NCBI GenBank assembly: GCA_002724925.1
Contig: PBQA01000033.1
Span: 62,001-126,000, forward strand
DNA length: 64,000 nucleotides
Direction of reading: 5' to 3'
Origin: Oceanospirillaceae bacterium
GTDB taxonomy: Bacteria; Pseudomonadota; Gammaproteobacteria; Pseudomonadales; Oceanobacteraceae
Under the pieces are notes generated by a model that was given only the letters and a program-made list of their open reading frames with translations, did not search any database and was not told the DNA's origin. The position numbers and the translations under genes were made by a program. Positions within the stretch are counted from its first letter, which is position 1, and every line of letters starts with the position of its first letter. Of this stretch, positions 1 through 9,405 are shown piece by piece.

Positions 1-17
1 AGCCCGGCTTTTTTTCA
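1..17 (+). terminator. 3' half of a rho-independent terminator at the window edge
   Basis: The window opens with a GC-rich half-stem (AGCCCGGC) followed directly by seven T residues. This is what the descending arm and U-tract of an intrinsic terminator for a plus-strand gene to the left would look like. The ascending arm lies outside the window, so the hairpin itself cannot be confirmed. Confidence 0.45.
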
Positions 18-37
18 AATCAGCATGAGTTATGCGA

Positions 38-796
38 TCAGAAACCTACAGCAAATGACGCACCGTAGAAGATACCTGAAACATCAAAATCAGTTTCAAT
101 ATCGGTGGTGTCTTTGTTGGTCTTCATGCTCAATGCGCGGTGACCGACTTCCAGCCCCAGATCAACCACTGGCACAGGAAGATCATATCCCAGCGTCAGA
201 ACGGTATCTGTCAGTGAATTACCGTCATAACCGATGGCATTGATTTCTGCTGCAGCGTAGATGCCGAACGGCGTTCCTACCTGTGCTTCAACAAAACCCA
301 TAGGCAGAGTGAAATCGAGTTCGACTTCTTCACGACGACCAGTTTTCTGGCCTTCAACGATGACGTCACCACCGAACATACGCGCTGTCAGACCCAGGTT
401 AATATCAACGTAAGGTACTGGCAGCGGCAGCCCCCAGTAAAGAGTCGCATCTGTGTGGCTGAGATCCAGATCACTTTCAACCTGTTCAGCATAACCGATG
501 CCATTGAAGTCTGCAGTCAGAAAGCCGGAACCGTCCATTTCGAGACTGGTCTGACGCAGTCGCACATTAGGAACAACCGGTACAGGGTGCTCAAAGAACA
601 AAGTAATGTTAGTGCCTGAGTTTGAATCCAGCCCAAGGCCGTTATTCTCACCATCCGCAGATACTCCCTCGTCCAGCTCACCACTAGGTTCCGCAGTCCA
701 GGAGTTTGCCTTAGCACCTACTGTGAAAAGCAGGTCAGCCTGAGCGGCGACCGGAGTCATCGCGACCAGAAAAGCCGCAAGTGCTGTCTTTTTCAT
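38..796 (-). CDS. TIGR04219-type outer membrane beta-barrel protein
   Basis: 252 aa. The N-terminus is a clear Sec signal peptide (MKKTALAAFLVAMTPVAAQA, cleavage after about residue 20). The mature protein has alternating amphipathic strands, many glycines, and ends in F-A-V-G-F, an aromatic C-terminus of the kind recognised by the BAM complex. Repeated pieces such as LPVPYVDI and LPVPVVDL are typical of the TIGR04219 family of small outer membrane barrels, whose function is not known. It is a single gene, separated from purC by an inverted repeat and expressed from its own upstream gap. The family call comes from remembered sequence style; the barrel and signal peptide are seen directly. Confidence 0.8.
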   Translation of the reverse strand: MKKTALAAFLVAMTPVAAQADLLFTVGAKANSWTAEPSGELDEGVSADGENNGLGLDSNSGTNITLFFEHPVPVVPNVRLRQTSLEMDGSGFLTADFNGIGYAEQVESDLDLSHTDATLYWGLPLPVPYVDINLGLTARMFGGDVIVEGQKTGRREEVELDFTLPMGFVEAQVGTPFGIYAAAEINAIGYDGNSLTDTVLTLGYDLPVPVVDLGLEVGHRALSMKTNKDTTDIETDFDVSGIFYGASFAVGF

Positions 797-893
797 GAAT
801 TATTCCCGTAATTTATTGTGTTCCAGAGCACCGGCCTATCGCCAGCGCCCTTAGTGTGCACAGAGAATCATGAAAAGCCAATAGTTATGGAAA

Positions 894-921
894 TATCCGA
901 CAAGGTTAGCCTTGTCGGATA
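894..921 (-). terminator. perfect 12-bp inverted repeat, terminator after purC
   Basis: TATCCGACAAGG and its exact complement flank a 4-nt loop (TTAG), just downstream of the purC stop. Read on the minus strand, the stem is followed by a short T-rich stretch (TTTCC). This fits the end of the dapA-bamC-MBL-purC transcript. The U-tract is short, so it could also work as a transcript-stabilising hairpin. Confidence 0.65.
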
Positions 922-943
922 CATAAGAAGATAGATTCGGAAT

Positions 944-1654
944 TCAGAATTCCATACCGAGACGACGACCAACTTCTTCGTAGGCTTCGACAACGCCACC
1001 CAAGCCCTGACGGAAACGGTCTTTGTCGAGTTTTTCGCGTGTATCTTTGTCCCAGAGGCGGCAGCCGTCAGGTGAGAATTCGTCACCCAGTACAACCTCG
1101 CCATTGAAGACACCAAACTCAAGTTTGTAGTCGACCAGCAACATATTGCCGTTCAGGAACAACTCCTTCAGAACGCCATTGACCTTAAACGTCAGCTCTT
1201 TCATTTTGTTGATTGTTGCTTCGTCTGACCAACCGAACGACTGAGCGTGATACTCGTTAACCATAGGATCACCGAGCTCGTCGTTTTTCAGGAAGAGCTC
1301 AAACGTCGGTGGGTTCAGATCCATGCCCTCTTCCACGCCCAGGCGACGTACCAGGCTGCCTGCAGCAACGTTACGAACGACACACTCCAGAGGAATCATA
1401 TCGAGGCGCTTTACCAACGACTCATTGTCTGACAACAGTTTTTCGAAGTGTGTCGGTACACCTGCTTCGGCAAGCTTGTTCATGATGAACGCATTGAACT
1501 TGTTGTTCACCATGCCCTTGCGGTCGAGCTGTTCTACTTTCTTACCATCAAACGCGGAAGTGTCATTACGGAATTCAAGCACCATGTAATCCGGATCATC
1601 TGTTGTGAAAACAGACTTGGCTTTGCCTGAGTAAAGAAGTTCGCGTTTTTCCAT
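944..1654 (-). CDS. purC: phosphoribosylaminoimidazole-succinocarboxamide synthase
   Basis: 236 aa, the usual length of the short bacterial PurC. It is the purine-pathway SAICAR synthetase, which joins CAIR and aspartate using ATP in the cytoplasm. The start [13 protein letters not shown] is the family's N-terminal ATP-binding strand. The signatures [13 protein letters not shown] (about residues 88-100) and LVDYKLEFG (about 175-183) are both present. It lies 27 bp after the MBL-fold gene at the end of the dapA-bamC-MBL run, an arrangement I recall from Pseudomonas. Confidence 0.97.
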   Translation of the reverse strand: MEKRELLYSGKAKSVFTTDDPDYMVLEFRNDTSAFDGKKVEQLDRKGMVNNKFNAFIMNKLAEAGVPTHFEKLLSDNESLVKRLDMIPLECVVRNVAAGSLVRRLGVEEGMDLNPPTFELFLKNDELGDPMVNEYHAQSFGWSDEATINKMKELTFKVNGVLKELFLNGNMLLVDYKLEFGVFNGEVVLGDEFSPDGCRLWDKDTREKLDKDRFRQGLGGVVEAYEEVGRRLGMEF

Positions 1655-1681
1655 GGGTTTCTCCGGGAATGAGGGTCGGTT

Positions 1682-2449
1682 TTAATCGTTCAGTGCTACC
1701 CAGTCGGACATCTCATCCTGCGACAGCAGGGGAACATCCTGAGGGGGGCACCCAATTGCTTCAGCCAGAACCTGGGCTACCAGATTCCGGTCATTGTTCT
1801 TTTCGCTGATGTGTCCTGCAGACACATGCTTCAATCCAGGCCATTTTACCCGGCGAATAAAGTCAGCGCACTGTTCATTGCTGAGATGACCGTAGGCACC
1901 CGCTACACGCGCTCGTAAGCTCGGTGGGTATGGGCCGTTCGCCAGCATCAAAGGATCATGATTGGCTTCGACCTGAAGCGCATGGCACTCACGATAACTG
2001 TTCACGACGTGCGGCGTCAGTGAGCCGAGGTCGGATAATATACCAAGCCGGCGCCCTTCTGCACTCTGAATAACAAATTGCAGCGGCTCGTGAGCATCAT
2101 GTGGAACCACGACGGGCGTCACTTGCATGTCAGCAACACCAACAGGCACATCACTGACCAGACAACGCCACAAAGAATGGCCTGTCCATTCCATGCGCCG
2201 GGCAGTGCCGAACGAGGCATAAAACGGGATATTCAGGTACTCACAGAGTGACTGGATGCCTTTTGCGTGGTCACTGTGTTCATGTGTGACAAAGGCCGCC
2301 TTCAGGGCGCTGTGCTCGACGCCAGCATCAGTAATACGCTGAAGCATGGTGCGCCTGGCAAAACCACTGTCAATCAACAGGGCCTGCGAGTTGCACTCAA
2401 CCAGAGTGGCATTACCTCGACTGCCACTGCCTAAGGAACGGAATCTCAC
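1682..2449 (-). CDS. MBL-fold metallo-hydrolase (YycJ/WalJ-like)
   Basis: 255 aa. The N-terminal LGSGSRGNATLVE motif and THEHSDH (metal ligands H56, H58, D60, H61) define a metallo-beta-lactamase-fold hydrolase of the YycJ/WalJ type. Further conserved histidines occur near HDAHE and GHLSNEQ. Relatives bind two metal ions and some are nucleases, but the substrate here cannot be told from sequence. It overlaps the bamC stop by 4 nt, so the two are translationally coupled. Confidence 0.88.
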   Translation of the reverse strand: MRFRSLGSGSRGNATLVECNSQALLIDSGFARRTMLQRITDAGVEHSALKAAFVTHEHSDHAKGIQSLCEYLNIPFYASFGTARRMEWTGHSLWRCLVSDVPVGVADMQVTPVVVPHDAHEPLQFVIQSAEGRRLGILSDLGSLTPHVVNSYRECHALQVEANHDPLMLANGPYPPSLRARVAGAYGHLSNEQCADFIRRVKWPGLKHVSAGHISEKNNDRNLVAQVLAEAIGCPPQDVPLLSQDEMSDWVALND

Positions 2450-3087
2450 TTTTCGAGCTGGAGCTTAACCTGTGTCAGAAGGTCCCGCGTCAGGCTGTCT
2501 TCCGCGAGGGTTTCTGCATCTTCCTGCAGAGTCAGATAAACGCCATCACCCGCTTCGATCATTTTCAGCTGATACGGCAGAACTTCTTCAATTTTTTCGC
2601 CCCAAAGGCGCCCCCACCAGCTACGCTCATCTTCCTCTGCCGCTGGATTCGGCAACTCAAGAAAGTAGGTACCAATGCTGCGGTTAAGGTCGGTTAACTT
2701 CACGTCGGTGGCTGCCAGTGCGTCTGCAACACGCGACCACGCCAACGCAAAACGCGCATTAATCTGCAGCGTCAGAGTGCCTGCACCGTCACGCACAAAA
2801 CGAGGATTAAGCTCGCGTTTGAAATCGCTCAGAGAGGTTGGCTCAGTATCTTCACGAGCGACGGTCAGAGGGGCTGGAACAGGGATCTTAAACTCTTCTC
2901 CCGGACCCGGATTACCCTCAAGTTCAGGCACAGGAAAGCGATCGTAGGTATACAGGGTCATTCCTTCAGGAACCTGCGTTTCTGCAGCTTCCTGAGCATC
3001 AAGATACGAAAGCGCCTGGTTGTCGCCGAGAATCCAGCTGCACCCTGTTGAGAGTACAGCCAGAGCAGAGAGAAGAATAAGTCTCAT
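2446..3087 (-). CDS. bamC: outer membrane assembly lipoprotein BamC
   Basis: 213 aa. A lipoprotein signal ends in the lipobox LSTGC (Cys16), so it is lipid-anchored. Position after dapA and sequence character (the PVPAPLTVARED segment and a C-terminal helix-grip-like domain at about residues 95-210) match BamC (NlpB), an accessory lipoprotein of the BAM complex. It is shorter than E. coli BamC (344 aa), consistent with the single-domain form common in non-enteric gammaproteobacteria. It starts 9 bp after dapA. Confidence 0.85.
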   Translation of the reverse strand: MRLILLSALAVLSTGCSWILGDNQALSYLDAQEAAETQVPEGMTLYTYDRFPVPELEGNPGPGEEFKIPVPAPLTVAREDTEPTSLSDFKRELNPRFVRDGAGTLTLQINARFALAWSRVADALAATDVKLTDLNRSIGTYFLELPNPAAEEDERSWWGRLWGEKIEEVLPYQLKMIEAGDGVYLTLQEDAETLAEDSLTRDLLTQVKLQLEK

Positions 3088-3096
3088 TGTTTTCCG

Positions 3097-3972
3097 TCAG
3101 ATGATGCCAGCGTCTTTCAAGGCCAGCTCTACTTTCGGCTGTAAGCGCTCGTCCAGGGTTACCAGTGGCAGGCGAATACCTGAACCACTCAGTCCCATAC
3201 GCTCAACAGCCCATTTAACAGGGATTGGGTTCGCTTCAACGAACATCGCGTTGTGCAGGTGCATCATACGCTCGTTCAGGTCGCGAGCCTCGTCAGCTTT
3301 GCCATCAAGAGCCAGCATACAAAGCTCGTGCATCATAGCGGGCGCCACATTAGCGGTCACAGACACATTGCCTTTGCCGCCCAGCAGAATCAGCTCGTAA
3401 GCAGTTGCATCATCACCGGAGTAGACAGCCAGTTTATCCCCCACCAGATCAATCAGCTGACGCGCACGATCCATGTCTCCGGTCGCTTCTTTTACCGCAG
3501 TAATCTGCGGCACTTTCGCGAGCTCGGCGATCGTCTCAGGCAGCATATCGATGCCTGTACGACCAGGAACGTTATACAGCCACTGCGGAATATCCACCGC
3601 TGCAGCAACCGCTTCGTGGTGTTTAATGATACCGCGCTGAGGTGGCTTGTTGTAATAAGGTGTCACCAGCAGGCATGCGTCAGCGCCTACGCGCTTGGCT
3701 TCCTGAGTCAGCTCAATAGCTTCTGCGGTGTTGTTTGCACCGGTACCAGCGATAACCGGGCGACGGCCCGCTGCCGTCTTAACTACACGTTCAATAACCG
3801 CAACGTGTTCATCCGTTTCAAGAGTCGCCGACTCACCGGTCGTACCGACCGCGACGATGGCGTCCGTCCCTTCCTTGACGTGGAAATCTACTAATCGATC
3901 AAGGTTCTCCCAATCTACTGAGCCATCAGCGTTCATTGGAGTAACAAGAGCAACGATACTACCGGTAATCAT
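3097..3972 (-). CDS. dapA: 4-hydroxy-tetrahydrodipicolinate synthase
   Basis: 291 aa, the standard DapA length. It condenses pyruvate with aspartate semialdehyde, the first committed step to lysine and diaminopimelate. The Schiff-base lysine is K161 in TAVKEATGD. The catalytic triad motifs VGTTGES (T44) and LYNVPGRTG (Y133) are present. It is the first gene of the minus-strand run with bamC, the MBL hydrolase and purC. Confidence 0.98.
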   Translation of the reverse strand: MITGSIVALVTPMNADGSVDWENLDRLVDFHVKEGTDAIVAVGTTGESATLETDEHVAVIERVVKTAAGRRPVIAGTGANNTAEAIELTQEAKRVGADACLLVTPYYNKPPQRGIIKHHEAVAAAVDIPQWLYNVPGRTGIDMLPETIAELAKVPQITAVKEATGDMDRARQLIDLVGDKLAVYSGDDATAYELILLGGKGNVSVTANVAPAMMHELCMLALDGKADEARDLNERMMHLHNAMFVEANPIPVKWAVERMGLSGSGIRLPLVTLDERLQPKVELALKDAGII

Positions 3973-4096
3973 AGTTACCTATCTCCTGATTTATTGTTAT
4001 ACGAGGCATTACGTGGTGATAAGGGGCGCAAGTCTAAAGGTGCCCGGTATCTGTGACAAGTCAGCCCGGGGGTCAGAGCCAGCCAATTTATCACGC

Positions 4097-5170
4097 TCAC
4101 TGTGCCTCTTCGGTACCAGCTGACAAAGCAACCGGCCATGCACGCAACACCGCTTTAAACAGTGTCGCCAGCGGAATAGCGAAGAATACGCCCCAGAAGC
4201 CCCATAATCCACCAAAGACCAGCACTGCAACAATAATTGCCACTGGGTGAAGATTTACAACTTCAGAGAACAGCAAAGGGACAAGAACGTTGCCGTCCAG
4301 TGCCTGAATGATGGCATACACAACAAGAACCCAGGTGAACTCATCCCCCAAGCCCCATTGAAAATAGGCGACAAGTGCAATAGGAATCGTGACCACCGCC
4401 GCACCGATGTACGGCACCAGCACTGAGAAGCCCACGGCAATGGCCAACAAAGCCGCGTAATTCAAGCCGAGAATAACAAAGGCTATGTAGGTCACGCCGC
4501 CGACAATGACAATCTCAAGTGCTTTGCCACGAATGTAGTTGGCAATCTGCTCATCCATCTCTGACCAGACGTTCTTCAACAGACTGCGTTTAGCGGGCAG
4601 AAACCCTGTAATCCACATGAGTATCTGGCTGGAATCTTTCAGCAGGAAGAATACAAGAATCGGTACCAACACACAGTAAATCAAGACCGCCATCAACCCT
4701 GTAATACCGGTCAAAGAGAAGCTGACAGCCAATTGCCCAAGTGATGCGACTTCGTCACCCACTTGCTTGGTCCACTCTTTCACTTGCTCCACCGACACCA
4801 GCTCTGGGTAACGTTCAGGCAGCAAAAGAAGGAGTTCCTGCCCCTTCGAGGCCATCCTCGGAACTTCAGAAATAAACTGAATTAACTGATTCCAGGTCGC
4901 GGGCAAAATGATCAGAAGCAAAGTAAGCATCACCGCCATAAACAACAGAAATACAGCGATGGTCGCGGTAAGGTGACTGAGCCCGCGCGCCTTACAATAG
5001 TTCATAGTGCCCTGTAGCAGATAAGCAATCACAAGTGCGGTCAGAAAAGGAGCCAGTACATTGCCGAGCAGCATGACGACTAGCATCAAGGCAATCAGGA
5101 TAAACAGTAGCCCCAGCGCTTCTTCATCTGAAAAGTAGCGATCAATCCACCCTTTCACGACCTTTAACAT
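4097..5170 (-). CDS. AI-2E family transporter (PerM-like permease)
   Basis: 357 aa. The protein has about seven or eight hydrophobic segments: a pair near residues 18-50, one near 68-90, one near 155-180, and a cluster from about 205 to 345. The central soluble stretch (about residues 90-150) and the LVPYIGAAVVTIP and DGNVLVPLLF motifs are typical of the AI-2E/PerM/YdiK inner-membrane family. Substrates in this family vary (autoinducer-2 or ions), so none is assigned. It starts 1 bp after the TusA-like gene and is probably cotranscribed with it. Confidence 0.88.
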   Translation of the reverse strand: MLKVVKGWIDRYFSDEEALGLLFILIALMLVVMLLGNVLAPFLTALVIAYLLQGTMNYCKARGLSHLTATIAVFLLFMAVMLTLLLIILPATWNQLIQFISEVPRMASKGQELLLLLPERYPELVSVEQVKEWTKQVGDEVASLGQLAVSFSLTGITGLMAVLIYCVLVPILVFFLLKDSSQILMWITGFLPAKRSLLKNVWSEMDEQIANYIRGKALEIVIVGGVTYIAFVILGLNYAALLAIAVGFSVLVPYIGAAVVTIPIALVAYFQWGLGDEFTWVLVVYAIIQALDGNVLVPLLFSEVVNLHPVAIIVAVLVFGGLWGFWGVFFAIPLATLFKAVLRAWPVALSAGTEEAQ

Positions 5171-5171
5171 G

Positions 5172-5417
5172 TCATACTCCGCAGGAAATCAGAAAAATGT
5201 AACGATCGGCGTCTGCATCACTCTGACTCAGCAAAGTATGAGGACTCTTCTCCAGATAACGAGGAATATCAACCAGGCTGCCCGAATCGGTAGCCGTCAC
5301 CTGAAGCACTTCTCCGGGTGAAAGATCGCGCAGGGCTAACTTAGTTTTGAGAAGAGGCATGGGACATTGCAGTCCGGTTGCATCGAGAGTCGAGTCAGGC
5401 GTCATCGGGTTAGACAC
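5172..5417 (-). CDS. TusA-family sulfurtransferase
   Basis: 81 aa. The fold signature DATGLQCPMPLLKTK holds the CPxP motif with the persulfide-carrying cysteine (about residue 18). TusA-family proteins pass sulfur to acceptors in tRNA thiolation or molybdenum cofactor metabolism. The gene sits upstream of the PerM-like permease and divergently from the M48 protease, the order I recall for the Pseudomonas PA1005-PA1007 region. That order suggests the molybdenum-homeostasis TusA-like type rather than true TusA. Confidence 0.9.
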   Translation of the reverse strand: MSNPMTPDSTLDATGLQCPMPLLKTKLALRDLSPGEVLQVTATDSGSLVDIPRYLEKSPHTLLSQSDADADRYIFLISCGV

Positions 5418-5567
5418 TTGTATCAGGGTTTGTCATGCTCAGATTATACGGAAACAGCCGCGACAATGAACCTAAGACGCTGAAATCAGTCGAATTTTTT
5501 ACTGGCTCAGGTAAGACTGCGACAGCATCAGGCAAGTTAACGACAAGATAATGAACAGGAACGGGCA

Positions 5568-7016
5568 TTGAACATCAGGAATTGGCTATCGGCACTGGGG
5601 GTAACCTTTTGCGCGACTTTGAATCCGGTGCAGCAAGTCAGTGCACAGGATTCGCAGCAATTGCCCTCTCTTGGCGATGCAACGTCAGGACTGATCTCAT
5701 TACAGGAAGAACGAGCGCTGGGGCAAAGCTGGCTAAGGAATCTGAGGTCACAGGCGCCGACGCTGGATGACCCGGTTCTTCTCGAGTGGTTCCACGACCT
5801 TATTTATCAGCTTGTTCCCGACTCTGACTTACAGATCAGTGACCTGCACCTGGTTACCGTCGACAGCCCTCAACTCAACGCGTTTGCGGTACCTGGTGGC
5901 ATCGTCGGTATTAATTATGGCCTACTCCTATACGCCGACAATGAAGATCAGATCGCTTCTGTACTCGCTCACGAGCTTGCTCACCTCAGTCAGCGACACT
6001 TCGCGCGCCAGGTCGAAGCCGCCCGAAAGCGAGACCCAGTCACTCTGGCGACATTACTGGCCAGCCTGATCCTGATTGCGACCAGTAATGGCGAAGCAGG
6101 TATTGCCGGCATCATGACCTCACAGGCTGCCGCTGTTCAGGATCAACTGGCCTATACCCGCGAATTTGAACGTGAGGCAGACAGGCTTGGCATGTCGACA
6201 CTGGTTAGCTCTGGCTTTTCTCCCGAAGCCATGCCCGCTATGTTTCAGAACATGCTGGATGCCGCTCGCTATCGTGGCGAGGCGCCTGAATTCCTTCAGA
6301 CTCACCCACTGACAGCAACACGGGTGGCAGATGCCGCCGGTCGTGCAAGTTCATTCCGCAACGTTAGCCCATCGGCTAGCTTTCGCTTCCGGATATTAAA
6401 ACTCAGCGCAGAGACCCGCCATCAACTGGGCGATGGCGCCATGACCGAACTGCAGGATCGCCTTGAGAACGCCAAAGGCGCTGAGGCCGACGCACTGAAC
6501 TACATGATTGCCGTGTTGCACCACGACAAACGCCAGTATTCGGCTGCTGCAGAACAACTGGCCCTGGCTGATCAAAGCCACCTTCTGGTGAAAGTATTAA
6601 AAGAGCGGATTAACGCGTCCGCGGGTGAGACCGATAGCGCATTATCAGCGCTTGCCTCCCTAAGAAAGCTGCACCCCAACAGCCTTCCGCTGGAAAGCGC
6701 TTATGCTGACCTGCTTTCAGAAAGCGGAAATTACCCGGAGGCGACCAGAGTCCTGCGCAAGCTGACCGAAACCTACCCTGATGTACCCTCGTTCTGGGAA
6801 GCGCTCAGCCAGAATGCCAGCAAGCAGGGGGATCTGATTCTTGCCTCACGAGCACTCGCCGAGTACTACTTCACAACGGGCAGAAATCAGGAAGCCGCTC
6901 AACAGCTCAGAAACGCGATCAGAAAGGCGGAACAGGCGAAAGACCTGCAGCGGGAACTTGCTTTAAAAGAGAGATTGAAAGCAGTGGACGCACTTATACG
7001 TCCACCAAGAGGTTAA
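5568..7016 (+). CDS. M48-family periplasmic metalloprotease with TPR tail (BepA-like)
   Basis: 482 aa. It has a signal peptide (about residues 1-26), a zinc-protease domain with HELAH (H135, E136, H139) and the third ligand in EREAD (E206), and a C-terminal TPR-like helical part from about residue 330. BepA relatives act in the periplasm on stalled outer-membrane barrels and LptD. The start is TTG at 5568: the nearby ATG at 5551 meets a stop after six codons, and AGGAA at 5557-5561 is a well-spaced ribosome binding site for the TTG. It converges on nadA with only 5 bp between stops. Confidence 0.92.
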   Translation: MNIRNWLSALGVTFCATLNPVQQVSAQDSQQLPSLGDATSGLISLQEERALGQSWLRNLRSQAPTLDDPVLLEWFHDLIYQLVPDSDLQISDLHLVTVDSPQLNAFAVPGGIVGINYGLLLYADNEDQIASVLAHELAHLSQRHFARQVEAARKRDPVTLATLLASLILIATSNGEAGIAGIMTSQAAAVQDQLAYTREFEREADRLGMSTLVSSGFSPEAMPAMFQNMLDAARYRGEAPEFLQTHPLTATRVADAAGRASSFRNVSPSASFRFRILKLSAETRHQLGDGAMTELQDRLENAKGAEADALNYMIAVLHHDKRQYSAAAEQLALADQSHLLVKVLKERINASAGETDSALSALASLRKLHPNSLPLESAYADLLSESGNYPEATRVLRKLTETYPDVPSFWEALSQNASKQGDLILASRALAEYYFTTGRNQEAAQQLRNAIRKAEQAKDLQRELALKERLKAVDALIRPPRG

Positions 7017-7021
7017 GTCTG

Positions 7022-8059
7022 TCAGGCTGCGCTGACAGGCTTGCGGAAGTTCAACATACGATCAAGGCTGCGTACCGCTTTCCGACGGATAGCCTCGTCG
7101 ACCAGTATTTCCTGATCACCGTTCTTCAGAACATCACGTATGTTTTCTAATTGGTTCATGCCCATCCACGGGCAATGAGCACAACTGCGACAGGTGGCTC
7201 CATTACCCGCCGTTGGCGCTTCGATAAGTAGCTTACCAGGTGCTTCCTGTTGCATCTTGTAGAAGATTGCTTTGTCGGTCGCGACGATAAGGGTGTCATT
7301 CGGCAAATCACGTGCTGCGGCAATTAACTGACTGGTCGAGCCGACTACGTCCGCCAAAGCGACAACCGCATCGGGAGACTCAGGGTGCACCAGCACAGCA
7401 GCGTCCGGGTGAACCTTCTTCAGATCCTGAACGCCTTTAGAACGGAATTCATCATGGACAATACAAGCGCTGTCCCAAAGGATCATATCTACACCTGTTT
7501 GCTTCTGAATGTAGGAGCCAAGATGCTTATCTGGTGCCCAGATCAGCTTTTCACCCTGATCGTGAAGATACTGCACAACGTCCAGCGCGATACTGGAAGT
7601 GATCACCCAGTCAGCGCGGGCCTTTACCGCCGCCGATGTATTAGCGTACACAACAACGGTGCGATCTGGGTGTTGATCACAAAAGGCAGAAAACTCTTCC
7701 GCAGGACAGCCAAGATCCAATGAGCAGGTCGCCTCCAGCGTAGGCATCAGAATGCGTTTCTCAGGACTCAGAATTTTCGCGGTCTCACCCATAAAACGAA
7801 CACCGGCGACCAGAAGCGTCGTGGCTGCATGATCATGACCGAAGCGAGCCATCTCCAGAGAATCTGAAACGCATCCGCCCGTAGCGTCGGCGAGCGCCTG
7901 GATTTCGGGATCGGTGTAGTAATGAGCCACGATCGCAGCATCCTCTTGCTTAAGGAGGGCACGAATTTCTTCTATCAGTGCAGCCTTCTCGGCGTCACTG
8001 CGGGGTTCCTGGCTACGGGCCCAGTATTCACGAACTACATTTTCCGGGGTCAGAGTCAT
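7022..8059 (-). CDS. nadA: quinolinate synthase
   Basis: 345 aa. NadA condenses iminoaspartate with dihydroxyacetone phosphate to quinolinate in de novo NAD synthesis and carries a [4Fe-4S] cluster. Candidate cluster cysteines sit in [10 protein letters not shown] and [10 protein letters not shown]. The [17 protein letters not shown] and [14 protein letters not shown] motifs mark repeated NadA domains. It is the last housekeeping gene before the eCIS locus and is transcribed away from it. Confidence 0.98.
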   Translation of the reverse strand: MTLTPENVVREYWARSQEPRSDAEKAALIEEIRALLKQEDAAIVAHYYTDPEIQALADATGGCVSDSLEMARFGHDHAATTLLVAGVRFMGETAKILSPEKRILMPTLEATCSLDLGCPAEEFSAFCDQHPDRTVVVYANTSAAVKARADWVITSSIALDVVQYLHDQGEKLIWAPDKHLGSYIQKQTGVDMILWDSACIVHDEFRSKGVQDLKKVHPDAAVLVHPESPDAVVALADVVGSTSQLIAAARDLPNDTLIVATDKAIFYKMQQEAPGKLLIEAPTAGNGATCRSCAHCPWMGMNQLENIRDVLKNGDQEILVDEAIRRKAVRSLDRMLNFRKPVSAA

Positions 8060-8817
8060 GGCTATCGAATCAGTTCATCACGGTAAAGCGCTAAGATCAC
8101 AAAGCGCAGAGAAAAAATAAGCGCGAAATTTTACCACACTCTTCTTAAATAGGTGCAACTGGTGAAATTTCAACCATTTATAGAGAGAAGCACCGGTCAT
8201 AAGCCTTCTCAAGACCGTTCACAAGAAGACTCTGACCCGACGCCTGTTACTTCCATCGAATACAACCAGGTTGCGAGACCGTATACAAAGAGACAGCCGA
8301 AAAGCCCACAGTCTGCGAGCCTCCGCAAATGGACTACCGAGGGACCACGTATAACGCCCCTCAGGCGTGGCCCGATATGAAAAAACACATAGACCTTAAG
8401 CGACAGAATAACAAAAATTTTAGCGCAATCCTGTCAGACCAATGACGCACACCGTCTCATTCTTTGATCAATAAACAAACAAGAGCGTCCTACGGGGAAT
8501 AACGCTCTATTTGTATGAACCTGAAAACCGCCTGCTCCAAAAACGAGTATCCCTTTCAAAGCAAGCACCTGATTGTTATAAAAAAATACATTTTTAACCC
8601 TTTACGACAACTGGAAGACTGGCCAAAAAAGTCTGTTTTGCTAAACATTTGCTCAGGTAATTCGGATACCTAATTATCTAGTCATATTGCGCCTCTCGAG
8701 CAATGTCGCCATAGTCCAAGGAGTCCTTGACCCCTGATTTTTTACCGTGTTTTTATCTTTGCCCGACCACAGGCACAGACCTTCGGATCTGGTCGGTAAC
8801 GCAGCAAAGGAGCCTGC
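8060..8817. other. 757-bp non-coding gap before the eCIS operon
   Basis: No convincing gene is seen here on either strand. The only sizeable plus-strand frame (8153-8380) starts with GTG, has no ribosome binding site and encodes a low-complexity, arginine- and proline-rich peptide. The gap is AT-rich around 8570-8680 and contains the hairpin at 8482-8508. It must hold the nadA promoter (minus) and most likely the eCIS promoter (plus), but I cannot place a confident -35/-10 pair. No integrase fragment or copy of the tRNA-Lys 3' end was found. Confidence 0.6.
8482..8508. promoter_or_regulatory. inverted repeat in the eCIS leader region
   Basis: AGAGCGT and ACGCTCT form a 7-bp perfect stem around a 13-nt loop. 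Four further pairs (CAAA with TTTG) can form outside a small internal loop. It lies about 310 bp upstream of the first eCIS gene. It could be a hairpin in a long leader RNA or an operator; a terminator is unlikely because no T-run follows. Confidence 0.35.
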
Positions 8818-9405
8818 ATGGCATCGTACAAAGGAGTACAAGGCGTTCTGACCGCACTGGAGGCGTTTTTTAAAAGCCGTCTGCCCAGTGAGCTTAGCGA
8901 TGGCCCTACAAATGCCAAAGTCGAGGTACTCGGTAGCGCTGATATCGCTAACCGACTGACCGGTAACCTGCTGGGTATTTACCTCCACAGAATGACCATC
9001 GATGATCACGGTCGCAGCCGGTACTTTGCACCGAAGGGCACTGATACATCCGATGCCAGTGCCGAGCTGCCATTGAATCTGCATTTCCTACTGATTGCTA
9101 ATGCGAACAGCGCCGCCATAGAAGCAGACCTGATGAGCTGGGCGATGGTGGAGCTTGCCAACCAGACTCAGCTGGATATTTCTCACCTGCAAACGTCGGA
9201 CTCAGAGTGGGGAGAGTCAGAAATTCTGACCATCATTCCCGAAGATACATCGACCGAAGACCTGATGAGAATCTGGGATGTTTTTGAATCCCCTTACACC
9301 TCCACAATGGCGTACGTTGCAAAAACCGTTCGCTTGAGATTGCAGCCGCAGCGCACGGAAGGCAGCCCGTTGATTACACGGGTGATATCGGGAGGAACCG
9401 TCTGA
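8818..9405 (+). CDS. eCIS cap / tail-terminator protein (DUF4255, Afp16/Pvc16-like)
   Basis: 195 aa. The N-terminal pattern (short helix, acidic loop, then the LGIYLHRM and LPLNLHFLLIA strands) is the DUF4255 domain found in the Afp16/Pvc16 protein. That protein closes the distal end of tube and sheath and sets particle length. The ATG follows AAAGGAG at 8806-8812. It is the first gene of a 21-gene plus-strand run, whereas in Afp and PVC loci the cap gene comes last. The next gene starts in a 1-nt stop/start overlap. Confidence 0.82.
   Translation: MASYKGVQGVLTALEAFFKSRLPSELSDGPTNAKVEVLGSADIANRLTGNLLGIYLHRMTIDDHGRSRYFAPKGTDTSDASAELPLNLHFLLIANANSAAIEADLMSWAMVELANQTQLDISHLQTSDSEWGESEILTIIPEDTSTEDLMRIWDVFESPYTSTMAYVAKTVRLRLQPQRTEGSPLITRVISGGTV

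Noticed and set aside
7020-7039. Inverted repeat CTGTCAG/CTGACAG at the end of nadA
   Set aside because: It lies inside the nadA coding end and has no T-run on either strand, so it was not called a terminator.
8153-8380. 75-aa frame in the gap before the eCIS
   Set aside because: Starts with GTG, has no ribosome site, low-complexity product and no neighbour relation; treated as non-coding.
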